64,000 bases of DNA from Pseudarthrobacter cellobiosi (GTDB taxonomy: Bacteria > Actinomycetota > Actinomycetes > Actinomycetales > Micrococcaceae). The notes under the pieces are model-generated. The model did not search any database and was not told the DNA's origin. It saw nothing but the letters and a program-made list of their open reading frames with translations. The DNA is taken from the NCBI RefSeq assembly GCF_023913755.1, contig NZ_JAMXBJ010000049.1, positions 186,001 through 250,000 on the forward strand, written 5' to 3'. Both the position numbers and the translations under genes were made by a program. Shown here one piece after another: positions 1 through 8,926 of the stretch (the stretch's first letter is position 1; the number at the start of each line of letters is the position of its first letter).

Positions 1-2
1 CC

Positions 3-824
3 TGGCCCAAGGGCAAGATCGACGCCGGCGAGACCCTTCCCGAATGCGCGGCCCGTGAGGTGCAGGAGGAGATCGGACTTGATGCGCCCCTGGGCATTCC
101 GCTGCCACCCATCCACTACCGGGTGGCGACCGGACTGAAAGTGGTCCACTATTGGGCGGTCCACGTCAACGGCGCCCGCCTCGTTCCCGACGGCAAGGAG
201 GTGGACCGCGTGGTGTGGTGCGCCCCTGAAACGGCCGCGGGGCTGCTGTCCAATCCGACCGACGTCGTTCCCTTGGAGTATCTGCGGGCAGCCCATGGCC
301 GGGGTGACCTCAACACGTGGCCGCTGATTGTGGTGCGGCATGCAAAGGCCAAGCCCCGCTCGTCCTGGTCCAAAGCCGAGGGTGAACGGCCCCTGGCCGC
401 GACGGGAATCAGGCAGGCGCAGGCCGTGGGCCGGCTACTGCAGGTCTGGAAGCCACCGCGCGTGGTGACGAGTCCCTGGCAGCGCTGCGTTTCAACCGTG
501 TCGCCATACCTGAGGGCAACAGGGGCCAAGGTCAAACTGGTGGAAGCGCTGACGGAACACCGGCACGCCAGGACCCCCAAAAAAACCGCTGCCGCCATTG
601 AGTCGCTCCTGGAGAAGGCACGGCCCGTCGCCGTCTGCACGCACCGTCCCGCACTGCCCACCATCCTGGGCCAGCTGGGCAAGCACATGCCGGGCCGCGT
701 GCGCGCGCTCCTGCCGGCCTCGGACCCTTACCTGTCGCCCGGCGAACTGGTGGTGTGCCACGTGGCCATCGACAATAGGCGCCGCATCGTGGCAGTGGAG
801 CAGTTCAAGCCCTTCGACGACTAG
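3..824 (+). CDS. Nudix hydrolase / histidine phosphatase fusion, 5' end cut by window
   Basis: Partial at its 5' end: the frame is open from base 3. The first visible residues carry a full Nudix box (GKIDAGE, then REVQEEIG, matching Gx5Ex7REUxEExGU), so the N-terminal half hydrolyses a nucleoside-diphosphate-linked substrate. From about base 320 a second domain begins with VVRHAKA, the RHG-type motif of SixA-like histidine phosphatases, with the supporting THRPAL histidine later. This two-domain layout is that of actinobacterial MutT1-like proteins, which sanitise 8-oxo-dGTP or hydrolyse diadenosine polyphosphates; the substrate here is inferred from family. A GTG at base 60 lies inside the Nudix box and cannot be the true start. 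Confidence 0.9.
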   Translation, partial: WPKGKIDAGETLPECAAREVQEEIGLDAPLGIPLPPIHYRVATGLKVVHYWAVHVNGARLVPDGKEVDRVVWCAPETAAGLLSNPTDVVPLEYLRAAHGRGDLNTWPLIVVRHAKAKPRSSWSKAEGERPLAATGIRQAQAVGRLLQVWKPPRVVTSPWQRCVSTVSPYLRATGAKVKLVEALTEHRHARTPKKTAAAIESLLEKARPVAVCTHRPALPTILGQLGKHMPGRVRALLPASDPYLSPGELVVCHVAIDNRRRIVAVEQFKPFDD

Positions 825-878
825 GTTTTCGGCACGCCCGGCCGCGACGCCACAGCCTGTCGACCCCGAGATGTTTGT

Positions 879-900
879 ATCAAATACTTAGTACATTGAT
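879..900. promoter_or_regulatory. Inverted repeat at the start of the membrane protein / GntR operon
   Basis: Half-sites ATCAA (879-883) and TTGAT (896-900) enclose the smaller dyad TACT-T-AGTA (885-893). It overlaps the start codon of the first gene of an operon that ends in a GntR regulator, the usual place for a YtrA-type autoregulatory operator. Binding is inferred. Confidence 0.4.
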
Positions 901-2644
901 GCGCAAAATCTGGGGGGATGATGTGCCAGGCGTCGACGGTCTCGAAATAGCGGTGCACAGTGTGCCGCCCATGTTCCTGTTGTGGCCCATCCTGTTGGCC
1001 GCCGGACTGTACCTGCTGCTGCGGTGGGTGATCAGGGCCCCGGGCGGCGGGACCACCGCCGTGACGGTTACCCAGCATGCGCTGTGGATCGGCGTGATCG
1101 GCGTGATCGGGTGGTTGGCTAGCTCCCTGCAGGCCGCGGGGACTGCGGGCATCCTTCCGGTGCGCACCACATCGCCCATCCTGGCCACGCCAACAAGCAT
1201 CCTGGCCGCCCTGGCGTGGCCGGTCCTGGGCTGCCTCGCGGTCCATGCCGTGGGGCAGCTGAGCTATCCCGGACCCCGGCTCCCCCGCCGGCTGGCCTCG
1301 CTGGAGATCCGCCGCATCCGGGACTTCCTGCCCCGTCCCCTGGCCTGGACTGTCGCCGCGATCTTTGTGGGTTCGGCACTGCAGATCGGGTTTGTGGCTG
1401 GCCTTCCCGCCTGCGACGCCATCCCGTATGGCACTTTCCAGGAAGACCCCGGCAGTTTCAGGCGCACCGGTGGGGACGGCCGGATCCAGGGTTACGTTTT
1501 GGCCGCCTGCCTGGGCGCTGCCTGGCTCACCCTGGCGTTGGGAACCGCGCTGGTGCTCAAACTCATCAGCCACCGGAGGCAGCTCGAGGCCCTGGTTGCA
1601 CCGGAGAACGACCTGCTGCGGACCATCGCCATGAACAGGCTCTTGAGGACGGTCGCAACCATCGCCGCCGGGCTTGCCGCGGTGGCGGGCAATTTTGCTG
1701 CCCGGCCCGATCCGGCCGCCAATGTAACCAGCTGGACAAACCCGGCCGGGCTGGTGGTGCTGGTGGTGTTGTTGGCGATGTGGGGGTGGGCGCCGCCCAA
1801 ACTGCCCAGCGTCCAGGTCAGCGGCAACGGCAGCAGGCAGGCGTTCACACAAACTTCGGCCGCCGCACATCCGGCGACCCGTCTCGTAGTGTCCCTTGGG
1901 GCAGCCATGGGGTTCACGCCGGTAGCAGCCGCCGTACTGGGATTGTTCGTGCCCAGTCTCTATTTCCCCGGCGCCGGAGTTCCGGGGCTGCCGGTGCTAT
2001 TTGTCGCGCTGATGGCGGGAGCCGTTCTGCTGGTGGCTGGGGCCGGAGAACTGCTGCTCCAACGCAACTATGGCACCCACGGGATACCGCGGACACGGCC
2101 GCGGCAGGTGGTGAGCCCGGCCTTGCTCACCACGGCGATCGTCGCCGTCGTATTCTTCGTCGCGATCACGGTGCTGACTGCTGCGGGCGAATGGGAACTG
2201 CGTGAGGCCGGGCTGGACGGCTTCCTGCGCCCGGGCAGCACACCCCCCGATGGTTCTCCCGGCTGGGTGATCGCGGCGGTGGCGACGGCGGCCGTCGCGG
2301 CCATCGCCAGCCTGCCGGTTGTTGCGGCCCTGCTGCGTCGCAGTATTTCCACCGACATCCCGGGCCTGGACGCCGCCCTGCGGGCCATCACGGTCCATCG
2401 TGTGGTCCGGACGTTCGCCGCCTTCTGCACAGCACAGGCAGGCGTCCTGCTGATGACGGCAAGCGAGGCCTGGCCGCCGCTGCTGGGTCTGCCGGCACCA
2501 ACCTGGGCCGCCACGTGGCAGCCGGCACTCATAGCCGGGGCGCTGCTTGCGGCCGCTGGCGTGGTGATCGCCGTCATCCCGGTCAAGGGTTTTGCCCGGA
2601 CTCCATCCGCCTCGGTGAAGCCTGTCCCGGGCCGGGTGCCGTGA
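899..2644 (+). CDS. Polytopic membrane protein, function unknown
   Basis: A 581-residue protein with roughly ten or more hydrophobic segments separated by short Arg-rich loops. I do not recognise a family motif: there is no ABC, MFS or protease signature. ATG at 899 is preferred over an in-frame TTG at 875 because the longer start reads through a candidate operator dyad. The stop overlaps the next gene, a GntR/YtrA-type regulator, by the four bases GTGA, so the two are translationally coupled. YtrA-type regulators usually control the membrane protein or ABC transporter beside them in response to envelope stress, which suggests an envelope role; that is inference. Confidence 0.75.
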   Translation: MRKIWGDDVPGVDGLEIAVHSVPPMFLLWPILLAAGLYLLLRWVIRAPGGGTTAVTVTQHALWIGVIGVIGWLASSLQAAGTAGILPVRTTSPILATPTSILAALAWPVLGCLAVHAVGQLSYPGPRLPRRLASLEIRRIRDFLPRPLAWTVAAIFVGSALQIGFVAGLPACDAIPYGTFQEDPGSFRRTGGDGRIQGYVLAACLGAAWLTLALGTALVLKLISHRRQLEALVAPENDLLRTIAMNRLLRTVATIAAGLAAVAGNFAARPDPAANVTSWTNPAGLVVLVVLLAMWGWAPPKLPSVQVSGNGSRQAFTQTSAAAHPATRLVVSLGAAMGFTPVAAAVLGLFVPSLYFPGAGVPGLPVLFVALMAGAVLLVAGAGELLLQRNYGTHGIPRTRPRQVVSPALLTTAIVAVVFFVAITVLTAAGEWELREAGLDGFLRPGSTPPDGSPGWVIAAVATAAVAAIASLPVVAALLRRSISTDIPGLDAALRAITVHRVVRTFAAFCTAQAGVLLMTASEAWPPLLGLPAPTWAATWQPALIAGALLAAAGVVIAVIPVKGFARTPSASVKPVPGRVP

Positions 2645-3030
2645 ACGCCGGTATCTCCGTGGACCTGCCCTCGGCAACCCCGCCGTATGAACAGATCCGC
2701 TCGCAGATCAGCTCCCTGATCGCCACCGGAACACTCACCGCCGGAAGCCGGCTGCCCACTGTCCGCAGCCTGGCCACCGATCTGGGCATCGCCGCCGGAA
2801 CGGTCGCGCGGGCGTACAAGGAACTTGAGGCTGCCGGATTCATTGAATCCCGACGGCGGAACGGCACCGTCGTCGCGCAGCCGGCACCGGGCGGCGCCCA
2901 GCAGGCAGGCGGGCCGGTGCCGGAAGCGGTGACTGCCGCCGTCGACCTTCTGGTCAATGCCGGGCGCGACGCCCGGCTCACCGATGAGCTGCTGCTCGAT
3001 CTGGTGCGCGGCAAGCTGAGGAAGGGCTGA
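2641..3030 (+). CDS. GntR-family (YtrA-type) transcriptional regulator
   Basis: A 129-residue protein. The winged helix-turn-helix is evident: PPYEQIRSQISSLIATG, then the LPTVRSLATDLGIAAGTVARAY recognition region, then a wing ending at VAQPAP. The C-terminal part is a short helical tail instead of a FadR or MocR effector domain, which is the YtrA subclass. Start is GTG at 2641, overlapping the stop of the preceding membrane protein gene. It probably represses its own operon through the dyad near 879-900. The frame is open upstream of 2641, but that part is only the preceding gene read in another frame. Confidence 0.9.
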   Translation: MNAGISVDLPSATPPYEQIRSQISSLIATGTLTAGSRLPTVRSLATDLGIAAGTVARAYKELEAAGFIESRRRNGTVVAQPAPGGAQQAGGPVPEAVTAAVDLLVNAGRDARLTDELLLDLVRGKLRKG

Positions 3031-3103
3031 TCCGATGCGCGGCCGGCAGCCAACACTGAGGCCAGCCTCGGGACCATTGCGGGGTCGGCAGGACTTGGCC
3101 CGG

Positions 3104-3109
3104 TAGACT
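3104..3109 (+). promoter_or_regulatory. Leaderless -10 box of thyA
   Basis: TAGACT followed by six bases and then the GTG start at 3116. Transcription would begin at or next to the start codon. No convincing -35 is visible. Confidence 0.5.
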
Positions 3110-3115
3110 TTAGCC

Positions 3116-3919
3116 GTGAGCATCCCGACGCCTTATGAAGACCTCCTGCGCGATGTCCTGGCCCATGGCACGCACAAATCCGACCGCACGGGCACCGGAA
3201 CCACCAGCGTTTTCGGCCGTCAATTGCGCTTTGACCTTGGCCGGAGTTTCCCGCTGATCACCACCAAACGCGTGCATTTCAAGTCCGTGGCAGTGGAGCT
3301 GCTGTGGTTCCTGCGCGGTGAATCGAACGTCAAATGGATGCAGGACCAGGGCGTCAGCATCTGGAACGAGTGGGCTGACGCAGACGGCGAACTGGGCCCC
3401 GTATACGGCGTCCAGTGGCGCAGCTGGCCCACCCCTGACGGCGGCCATGTTGACCAGATCGCCGAGCTGGTGGAGAACCTCAAAACCAACCCGGACTCGC
3501 GCCGGCATATCGTGTCTGCCTGGAACGTCTCCGAGCTCAAGGACATGGCACTGCCCCCGTGCCACGCGTTCTTCCAGTTCTATGTGGCCGACGGAAAACT
3601 GTCCTGCCAGCTGTACCAGCGTTCGGCGGACATGTTCCTGGGCGTGCCCTTCAACATCGCTTCCTATGCCCTGCTCACCTGCATGATTGCGCAGCAGGTG
3701 GGGCTGGAGCCTGGCGAGTTTGTATGGACAGGCGGCGACGTCCACATCTACGAGAACCACATGGACCAGGTCCTGAAGCAGCTGGACCGGGAACCCTATG
3801 AATACCCGCAGCTGAAGATCATCCGGAAGCCGGCCTCGATCTTCGACTACACGCTCGAGGACTTCGAAGTGGTGGGCTACCAGCACCACCCCACAATCAA
3901 GGCCCCGATCGCCGTATGA
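3116..3919 (+). CDS. thyA: Thymidylate synthase
   Basis: Methylates dUMP to dTMP using 5,10-methylene-tetrahydrofolate, releasing dihydrofolate. At 267 residues it is full length for ThyA. The catalytic cysteine is Cys149 in [10 protein letters not shown], preceded by the [10 protein letters not shown] phosphate-binding arginines, and the C-terminus ends in the typical IKAPIAV. Start is GTG at 3116. The gene overlaps folA by ATGA; the pair is a natural operon because folA recycles the dihydrofolate that ThyA makes. Confidence 0.98.
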   Translation: MSIPTPYEDLLRDVLAHGTHKSDRTGTGTTSVFGRQLRFDLGRSFPLITTKRVHFKSVAVELLWFLRGESNVKWMQDQGVSIWNEWADADGELGPVYGVQWRSWPTPDGGHVDQIAELVENLKTNPDSRRHIVSAWNVSELKDMALPPCHAFFQFYVADGKLSCQLYQRSADMFLGVPFNIASYALLTCMIAQQVGLEPGEFVWTGGDVHIYENHMDQVLKQLDREPYEYPQLKIIRKPASIFDYTLEDFEVVGYQHHPTIKAPIAV

Positions 3920-4500
3920 GCACCGAGAACGCAGCAGACCCCCAGGACTTTACGCAGGAACTCGCCGGTTCCGTGACCGGCGTCGGCCTTGTCTGGGCGC
4001 AGACGTCCGGCGGTGTGATCGGCAAGGACGGCGATATGCCCTGGCACCTCCCTGAGGATCTGAAGCACTTCAACCGGCTCACCAGGGGGCACCCCGTGAT
4101 CATGGGCCGCAAGACGTGGCTGTCCTTCGCGGACAAGTACCGTCCCCTGCCCGGCCGGACGAACATTGTGATCACCCGGCAGAAAAGCTGGGGCGAATCG
4201 CCCGAGGCGGAGGGCGCCGTCGTGGTCCCCTCCCTGGATGATGCCCTCCTTGAATCGCAGTTCGTCGACGGCGGCGGGACTGTGTGGATCCTGGGCGGCG
4301 GGGAAGTCTTCCGCCAGTCCACCGAACTCGCCAACGTTGCGGTGGTCACCACCATCGATGTGGAGGCCGACGGCGACACGTTTGCTCCGGAACTCGATGA
4401 GACCTGGGAGGCGGCGGCGTCCGTCCCGCCAGACGGGTGGCTGACGGCAGCCAACGGAACGCGCTACCGGTTTACCAAATGGATTAGGACGCAGGGCTGA
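3916..4500 (+). CDS. folA: Dihydrofolate reductase
   Basis: Reduces dihydrofolate to tetrahydrofolate with NADPH. The 194-residue protein shows the DHFR core: [20 protein letters not shown] (Met20-loop region), LPEDLKHF with the substrate-binding acidic residue, the [11 protein letters not shown] cofactor motif, and ILGGGEVF. It begins about 20 residues before the first strand, slightly longer than E. coli FolA. ATG at 3916 overlaps the thyA stop, indicating coupled translation. A small membrane protein follows after one base. Confidence 0.97.
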   Translation: MSTENAADPQDFTQELAGSVTGVGLVWAQTSGGVIGKDGDMPWHLPEDLKHFNRLTRGHPVIMGRKTWLSFADKYRPLPGRTNIVITRQKSWGESPEAEGAVVVPSLDDALLESQFVDGGGTVWILGGGEVFRQSTELANVAVVTTIDVEADGDTFAPELDETWEAAASVPPDGWLTAANGTRYRFTKWIRTQG

Positions 4501-4501
4501 G

Positions 4502-4720
4502 ATGTTGAAAAAACCGGAAACACTGTTTGTGCTGGGCTACATGCTGCTGCCGCTGCTCGGGCTGCTGTCCGCGATCGTGGGCCTGACCATGATCCTGGGC
4601 GGCAACAAGATCGCCGGCGCCATCGTGCTGGTGGTGGTCACGCAGGTGTTCGCCTTCGGCGCCTTCTACGCGTTGCGACTCCGCAAAGCCGCGGTGCTGG
4701 AGGAAACCAACCGCAGCTGA
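4502..4720 (+). CDS. Small two-helix membrane protein, function unknown
   Basis: A 72-residue protein made almost entirely of two transmembrane helices (about residues 8-30 and 37-58) with a short charged C-terminal tail. It starts one base after folA and lies just ahead of asd. No catalytic motif is visible. Co-transcription with thyA-folA is likely from spacing; the function is unknown. Confidence 0.75.
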   Translation: MLKKPETLFVLGYMLLPLLGLLSAIVGLTMILGGNKIAGAIVLVVVTQVFAFGAFYALRLRKAAVLEETNRS

Positions 4721-4804
4721 CGTCGGTTTCCTGCCCCACGCGCCGTCGCGCGTTATCCCTCACGGCAGTGACGTAACCGACTGCGCCCTGCGCGATCCGG
4801 CGTC

Positions 4805-4810
4805 TAAACT
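4805..4810 (+). promoter_or_regulatory. Leaderless -10 box of asd
   Basis: TAAACT, six bases, then ATG at 4817. This suggests a separate leaderless promoter for asd after the thyA-folA operon. Confidence 0.5.
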
Positions 4811-4816
4811 GGACGA

Positions 4817-5959
4817 ATGACTACAGCAGCTACCCCCTCCGTCGGCCTGGTCGGATGGCGCGGCATGGTCGGCTCCGTCCTGATGCAGCGCATGCAGGAC
4901 GAGGGCGACTTCGCCAACATCAACCCGGTGTTCTTCTCCACGTCAAACGCGGGAGGTGCCGCCCCGTCGATTGCCGGTGCTGCCGCTGGCGCCGCCGGCA
5001 AGCTTGGGGACGCGTTCGACGTCGACACGCTGGCTAAGCTGCCCATTATTGTTACCGCCCAGGGCGGGGACTACACCAAGCGCGTGCACACCGAGCTGCG
5101 CAGCCGCGGCTGGGACGGCCTCTGGATCGACGCCGCCTCCACGCTGCGCATGAACGACGACTCGATCATCGTGCTGGACCCGATCAACCGCGACGTCATC
5201 GACAAGGGCCTGGTCAACGGGACCAAGGACTTCATCGGCGGCAACTGCACCGTTTCCTGCATGCTCATGGGCCTCGGCGGGCTGTTCAAGAACGGCCTCG
5301 TCGAATGGGGCACGTCCATGACCTACCAGGCTGCCTCCGGCGGCGGCGCCCGGCACATGCGCGAACTGCTCAGCCAGTTCGGCACGCTGAATGCCGAAGT
5401 CAGCTCGGAACTGGACGACCCGGCGTCGGCCATCCTGGAAATTGACCGCAAGGTCCTGGCCCACCAGCGCTCCGACATCGACGCCACCCAGTTCGGCGTG
5501 CCCCTGGCCGGCTCCCTCATCCCGTGGATCGACGCGGACCTGGGCAACGGACAGTCCAAGGAAGAGTGGAAGGCCGGGGTTGAAACCAACAAGATCCTGG
5601 GCACTTCGGACGAAAACCGGATCATCATGGACGGCCTGTGCATCCGGATCGGCGCCATGCGTTCGCACTCGCAGGCTCTGACGCTCAAGCTCCGCGAGGA
5701 CCTCTCCGTGGCCGAGATCGAGAAGCTCCTGGCCGAGGACAACGAGTGGGCCAAGGTCATCCCGAACACCAAGGAAGACTCCATGGCAGGCCTGACCCCC
5801 GTGGCCGCGTCGGGCACGCTGGACATCCCCGTGGGCCGCATCCGCAAGATGGAAATGGGCCCGGAGTACATCAGCGCGTTCACCGTGGGTGACCAGCTGC
5901 TCTGGGGCGCCGCCGAGCCGCTGCGCCGCATGCTCAACATCGCCACCGGGAACCTGTAA
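4817..5959 (+). CDS. asd: Aspartate-semialdehyde dehydrogenase
   Basis: Converts aspartyl phosphate to aspartate semialdehyde with NADPH, the branch-point step toward lysine/diaminopimelate, threonine and methionine. The 380-residue sequence opens with the Rossmann turn [11 protein letters not shown], and the nucleophilic cysteine is Cys144 in [10 protein letters not shown]. Its sequence is of the Gram-negative (E. coli-like) Asd type. The active-site His region, [12 protein letters not shown], is present near residue 277. It stands alone and ends just before a large bidirectional hairpin. Confidence 0.97.
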   Translation: MTTAATPSVGLVGWRGMVGSVLMQRMQDEGDFANINPVFFSTSNAGGAAPSIAGAAAGAAGKLGDAFDVDTLAKLPIIVTAQGGDYTKRVHTELRSRGWDGLWIDAASTLRMNDDSIIVLDPINRDVIDKGLVNGTKDFIGGNCTVSCMLMGLGGLFKNGLVEWGTSMTYQAASGGGARHMRELLSQFGTLNAEVSSELDDPASAILEIDRKVLAHQRSDIDATQFGVPLAGSLIPWIDADLGNGQSKEEWKAGVETNKILGTSDENRIIMDGLCIRIGAMRSHSQALTLKLREDLSVAEIEKLLAEDNEWAKVIPNTKEDSMAGLTPVAASGTLDIPVGRIRKMEMGPEYISAFTVGDQLLWGAAEPLRRMLNIATGNL

Positions 5960-5988
5960 CCTCCCGCGACTCCCCCGCCACTCGAACG

Positions 5989-6040
5989 GCCCTGCCCCGC
6001 AGGAACGGTGCTGCCCCGCACCGCTCTTGCGGGGCAGGGC
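5989..6040. repeat. 52-bp double-hairpin palindrome, copy 1 (also a terminator)
   Basis: Outer arms of 13 bases (GCCCTGCCCCGCA and its complement) enclose an inner hairpin CGGTGC-TGCCCC-GCACCG. It lies between the converging ends of asd and the next gene, so it can terminate both. The same 52 bases recur at 7136-7187 with one substitution (C at 6026 is T in the other copy). Confidence 0.85.
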
Positions 6041-6051
6041 CGTCTTTGCGT

Positions 6052-7029
6052 TCAGCCGGTCAGGCCTGGGGCACGCAAGATCCCGGACCGGTCCCTCATG
6101 GCCAACAGCCGGCGCCGCACTTCTGCCGGGTACGCCAGGTGTTTCCATTCAAGTCGAAGGACCAGCCAGCCTTCTTCGATCAGTGCGTTCTCCCGGCGAC
6201 GCTCGGCGAGCAGCACCTCGTCCGTGGGCCTGTACTCGGTGTATTTGCCGCTGCCATCAAACTCGATCACGATGCGAGTTATCGGATCCGCGAAGTCTGC
6301 CCTGAATTGACCACTCGGTGTCTGAATCTCGAACTGCGGAATGAACATGTTCAGACCGAATGATCGCAGCAGCAGCCTGGTGCGCGTCTCCCCCACCGAT
6401 TCCGATCGCCCATCCAGGGCGGCCAGCAGATCCAGCGCCCGCCGGTTCCCGCGTTTGACCGGTCCCACGTCCAGCAGTTGCCGCATGCTGTCGATCCCGG
6501 CTCCCTTTCGCAGCGCGTGGTCGCCGATCACGGCTGCCTGCTCCAGTGGCAGGATACGGGCGCAGTCCAGGACGGTCCGTTCAATGCCGGTAGTCAGAAT
6601 CTCTTTGCCATCCATGCTCCACAGCGTTGTCACATCTACGGGTTGCAGGTCCATCCGGTGGGTGCGGACGTCCGTGCCGGCACTTTTCGTCGAGTTGGCG
6701 TAGTCCGTGGTGACGTGGACCATGGCCCCGGCATCCCAGACGTGACACTCATGCAGTCTGGCAGCACTGATATGGCTGTAGCGGCAGGCCCCGCCGGTGG
6801 ACAGGAAGTGCGCCTGGATCCGCAGGGCGTCCTTGGTCCACGGCTCCGCTCCCTTCCAGTCAGCGTTCCGGACGTACGCTCCGCGTCGAAGTCGCAGGAG
6901 GATTCCGGCGCGGACTGCCGCCGTCAGGACCCGCTCGTCCAGCCCTGCCGCGTCCAACTGTTGCGTGGAGGCAACGGGGAAGGCCGGCCAGCGCCCATCC
7001 AGCAGCACACGGACTTTGTCGCCATTCAT
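6052..7029 (-). CDS. AbiEi-type antitoxin-like / DUF559-like nuclease-fold protein
   Basis: A 325-residue protein. The N-terminus resembles the winged-helix AbiEi antitoxin domain (helices around LDAAGLDERVLTAAVRAG, then LRRGAYV). The C-terminal third looks like a DUF559/Vsr-like PD-(D/E)xK fold: FRADFADP, IVIEFDGSGKY, then DEVLLAERRRENALIEEGW and a final LRLEW strand. Such proteins are common singletons in actinobacteria; activity is unproven. No AbiEii toxin gene is adjacent, so a type IV toxin-antitoxin role is not supported here. Two near-identical palindromes flank the gene. Confidence 0.8.
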   Translation of the reverse strand: MNGDKVRVLLDGRWPAFPVASTQQLDAAGLDERVLTAAVRAGILLRLRRGAYVRNADWKGAEPWTKDALRIQAHFLSTGGACRYSHISAARLHECHVWDAGAMVHVTTDYANSTKSAGTDVRTHRMDLQPVDVTTLWSMDGKEILTTGIERTVLDCARILPLEQAAVIGDHALRKGAGIDSMRQLLDVGPVKRGNRRALDLLAALDGRSESVGETRTRLLLRSFGLNMFIPQFEIQTPSGQFRADFADPITRIVIEFDGSGKYTEYRPTDEVLLAERRRENALIEEGWLVLRLEWKHLAYPAEVRRRLLAMRDRSGILRAPGLTG

Positions 7030-7135
7030 GGTCCAAGGCTCTCGGACCAGTGCTGGCCCGGGTAGGTCGCGGCCACGTTATGTGGACAACCTCCGGCAGC
7101 AATACCCGCATCCGCTTCTTCCGGCATCATTCGCT

Positions 7136-7187
7136 GCCCTGCCCCGCAGGAACGGTGCTGCCCCGCACCGCTTTTGCGGGGCAGGGC
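7136..7187. repeat. 52-bp double-hairpin palindrome, copy 2
   Basis: Same sequence and orientation as 5989-6040 with one mismatch. It lies upstream of the AbiEi-like gene and downstream of the leftward winged-helix gene, for which it could act as terminator. Confidence 0.85.
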
Positions 7188-7262
7188 CGCTCGTGTTCGG
7201 CAGGGCAGCATTTGCGTCGGTGTCGGGGGAACGGGGCAGGGTAGTTCGTGTTCGGGCGTAGC

Positions 7263-8360
7263 TTAGATGTCCAGGAATGCGAGGTACTTTACGGCGGCCT
7301 TGCTGAACACGGCCTGCGCAGCGGGTCCAAGTGGCTTGGCGTCGTCAAACAGTTCAGGCACGACGGCGGCGCTGCGGCTGGTTCCGGCCCGCGCCCACGT
7401 GCCGATCACCTCTCCCCGGGCCACGACGGTCTTCTTGAACACTCCGTTGCCGCCCGGGACGATCTTGTTGGCGTGCTCAGGGGCCAGCACCAGGCTTCGG
7501 TCCATGTAGCCCAGCACAAACTCGTCGAAGCCCGGCAGGAGGAGGACGGACCGCTGCCCGGGCACACCGTCGTCGAGCATTGATGCAGTCTCCGGTGACA
7601 TCCAGTAGTGGACGCCCCCGAATTCCAGCTCCACCAGTTGCCCGCTGACCAGCTCAAACGCTGCCCGCACGTCGGTCAGGGGAATCTGCGTCCACCAGGC
7701 GAAGTCGCGGATGGTGGCAGGGCCATGGCTGCGGAAATAGCGCAGCATGAACTCGGCGATCGCTTCCTGCCGCTCAAGCTCGCGCGACACCGGGATCCAG
7801 TCATCGAACGCCACCAGCAGCTGCTGATTCCTGGCCAATGGACCCTGAACCAGCCAGGCGTGCCGGCACAGGGTCCCCAGGATATGGATCCCCCGCTGTC
7901 CGGTGGTGGGCTGCCCGGCCGCCTCAAACACCTCGAAGAGTTCGGTCCGGCTCACGGGACCGCCGGCCGCAATCCGCTCCAAGGCAACGTCGCGGCACTT
8001 CTCGATGTCCGCCCAGGTGATGTCCAGTTCCCGGTGCCGGCCGGCAACGATGCGGCTAAGACGCTCAGTGGTGAGGTCCAGCATCCAGCGCAGATCCTCT
8101 GGAGCCACCAGGTGCAGGGTGCCGCGCATCGGCCAGGACCGGACCACGCTGCCGTTGTGCAGTGCAGCGCGCACGTCAGTCAACCCTGCGCCCGGAACCC
8201 GGACGCCGATGGCCCAGAGCGCGGCCTGCAGGTCCTGAGCCTGCGTGGCCGTCATCCATCGGACCGCGCCCTCTACGGAGCCGAGTCCGGGGCCGACTAG
8301 TCCTTGAGAGGCAAGGCGTAACCTGCCCATCACCTTGGGGCTTACGCGGTTCACTGCCAT
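7263..8360 (-). CDS. Winged-helix DNA-binding domain protein (HTH_42 / AlkZ-like family)
   Basis: A 365-residue protein of the family that includes AlkZ/YcaQ interstrand-crosslink DNA glycosylases and many uncharacterised actinobacterial homologues. Visible hallmarks are RLASQGL near the N-terminus, a W-M-T-A-T-Q-A-Q-D segment, SWPMRGTLHLV, and a late LLPGFDEFVLGYMDRS region, all typical of the winged helix (HTH_42) family. The exact QxQ or QxD catalytic dyad of AlkZ is not clear, so glycosylase activity is uncertain. The start at 8360 is preferred because a TACGAT box lies six bases ahead; the frame stays open further upstream. It diverges from the next gene. Confidence 0.8.
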   Translation of the reverse strand: MAVNRVSPKVMGRLRLASQGLVGPGLGSVEGAVRWMTATQAQDLQAALWAIGVRVPGAGLTDVRAALHNGSVVRSWPMRGTLHLVAPEDLRWMLDLTTERLSRIVAGRHRELDITWADIEKCRDVALERIAAGGPVSRTELFEVFEAAGQPTTGQRGIHILGTLCRHAWLVQGPLARNQQLLVAFDDWIPVSRELERQEAIAEFMLRYFRSHGPATIRDFAWWTQIPLTDVRAAFELVSGQLVELEFGGVHYWMSPETASMLDDGVPGQRSVLLLPGFDEFVLGYMDRSLVLAPEHANKIVPGGNGVFKKTVVARGEVIGTWARAGTSRSAAVVPELFDDAKPLGPAAQAVFSKAAVKYLAFLDI

Positions 8361-8366
8361 GTGCTC

Positions 8367-8391
8367 ATCGTAGGACCTGGCCCGATAGGGT
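8367..8391. promoter_or_regulatory. Back-to-back leaderless promoters
   Basis: On the minus strand TACGAT (8367-8372) sits six bases before the start at 8360. On the plus strand TAGGGT (8386-8391) sits six bases before ATG at 8398. The 37-bp gap therefore carries two divergent leaderless promoters. Confidence 0.45.
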
Positions 8392-8397
8392 GTAAGC

Positions 8398-8907
8398 ATG
8401 ACTTTGGGGAGTTTGTGGCAATTGTTCGCGCGCGGAACACAGGCATGGCTGGTGGCAGGGACCGTATCCGTCCTGGCCGGCGTGGCCATCGGGCTGGCCC
8501 CGGCCATTGGGTTCCAGCCCGTGGGATTCCCGGGAGGCGGCGGCGAGGCACCCCTGGAACTCTTATTGCCTTCCCTGTTCCTGTCGCTGGGGGGAGGGTA
8601 CGCCGTGCTTTTTCCCGGTATCCGGGTGGGCCGCGGCAAGGTTCGCGTTGTCCGTGACTGGAAGCTCTATCCCGTCAGCGGCCGGCTGCTCTGGATCCTC
8701 GCCCATGCCACCGCCGTGATCGGTTTGGTGGTTTGCATTCTTGCAGCCGCGACCCACCCGGCGGTTCCGGGACTTATGGTCTGGATGTTTATGGGGCCAT
8801 ATTTGGCGCTGACCGGTTGGGCCGCCGCCCTGCTGGGCATGGCCACGAACGTCCGGCTGATCGGCGCCGTTGACGGGCGCCTGGCGCCGGTCACGCAAGC
8901 AGGCTGA
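8398..8907 (+). CDS. Membrane protein of unknown function
   Basis: A 169-residue protein with four hydrophobic segments (about residues 18-38, 52-72, 98-118 and 126-146) and a Gly-rich loop between the first two. No family motif is recognised. It has its own leaderless promoter and converges on murB. Confidence 0.7.
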   Translation: MTLGSLWQLFARGTQAWLVAGTVSVLAGVAIGLAPAIGFQPVGFPGGGGEAPLELLLPSLFLSLGGGYAVLFPGIRVGRGKVRVVRDWKLYPVSGRLLWILAHATAVIGLVVCILAAATHPAVPGLMVWMFMGPYLALTGWAAALLGMATNVRLIGAVDGRLAPVTQAG

Positions 8908-8926
8908 TGCCTTCAACGAGCTGACC

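Noticed and set aside
6052..7029. Type IV AbiE toxin-antitoxin system
   Set aside because: Only the antitoxin-like domain is present; no AbiEii nucleotidyltransferase gene lies beside it.
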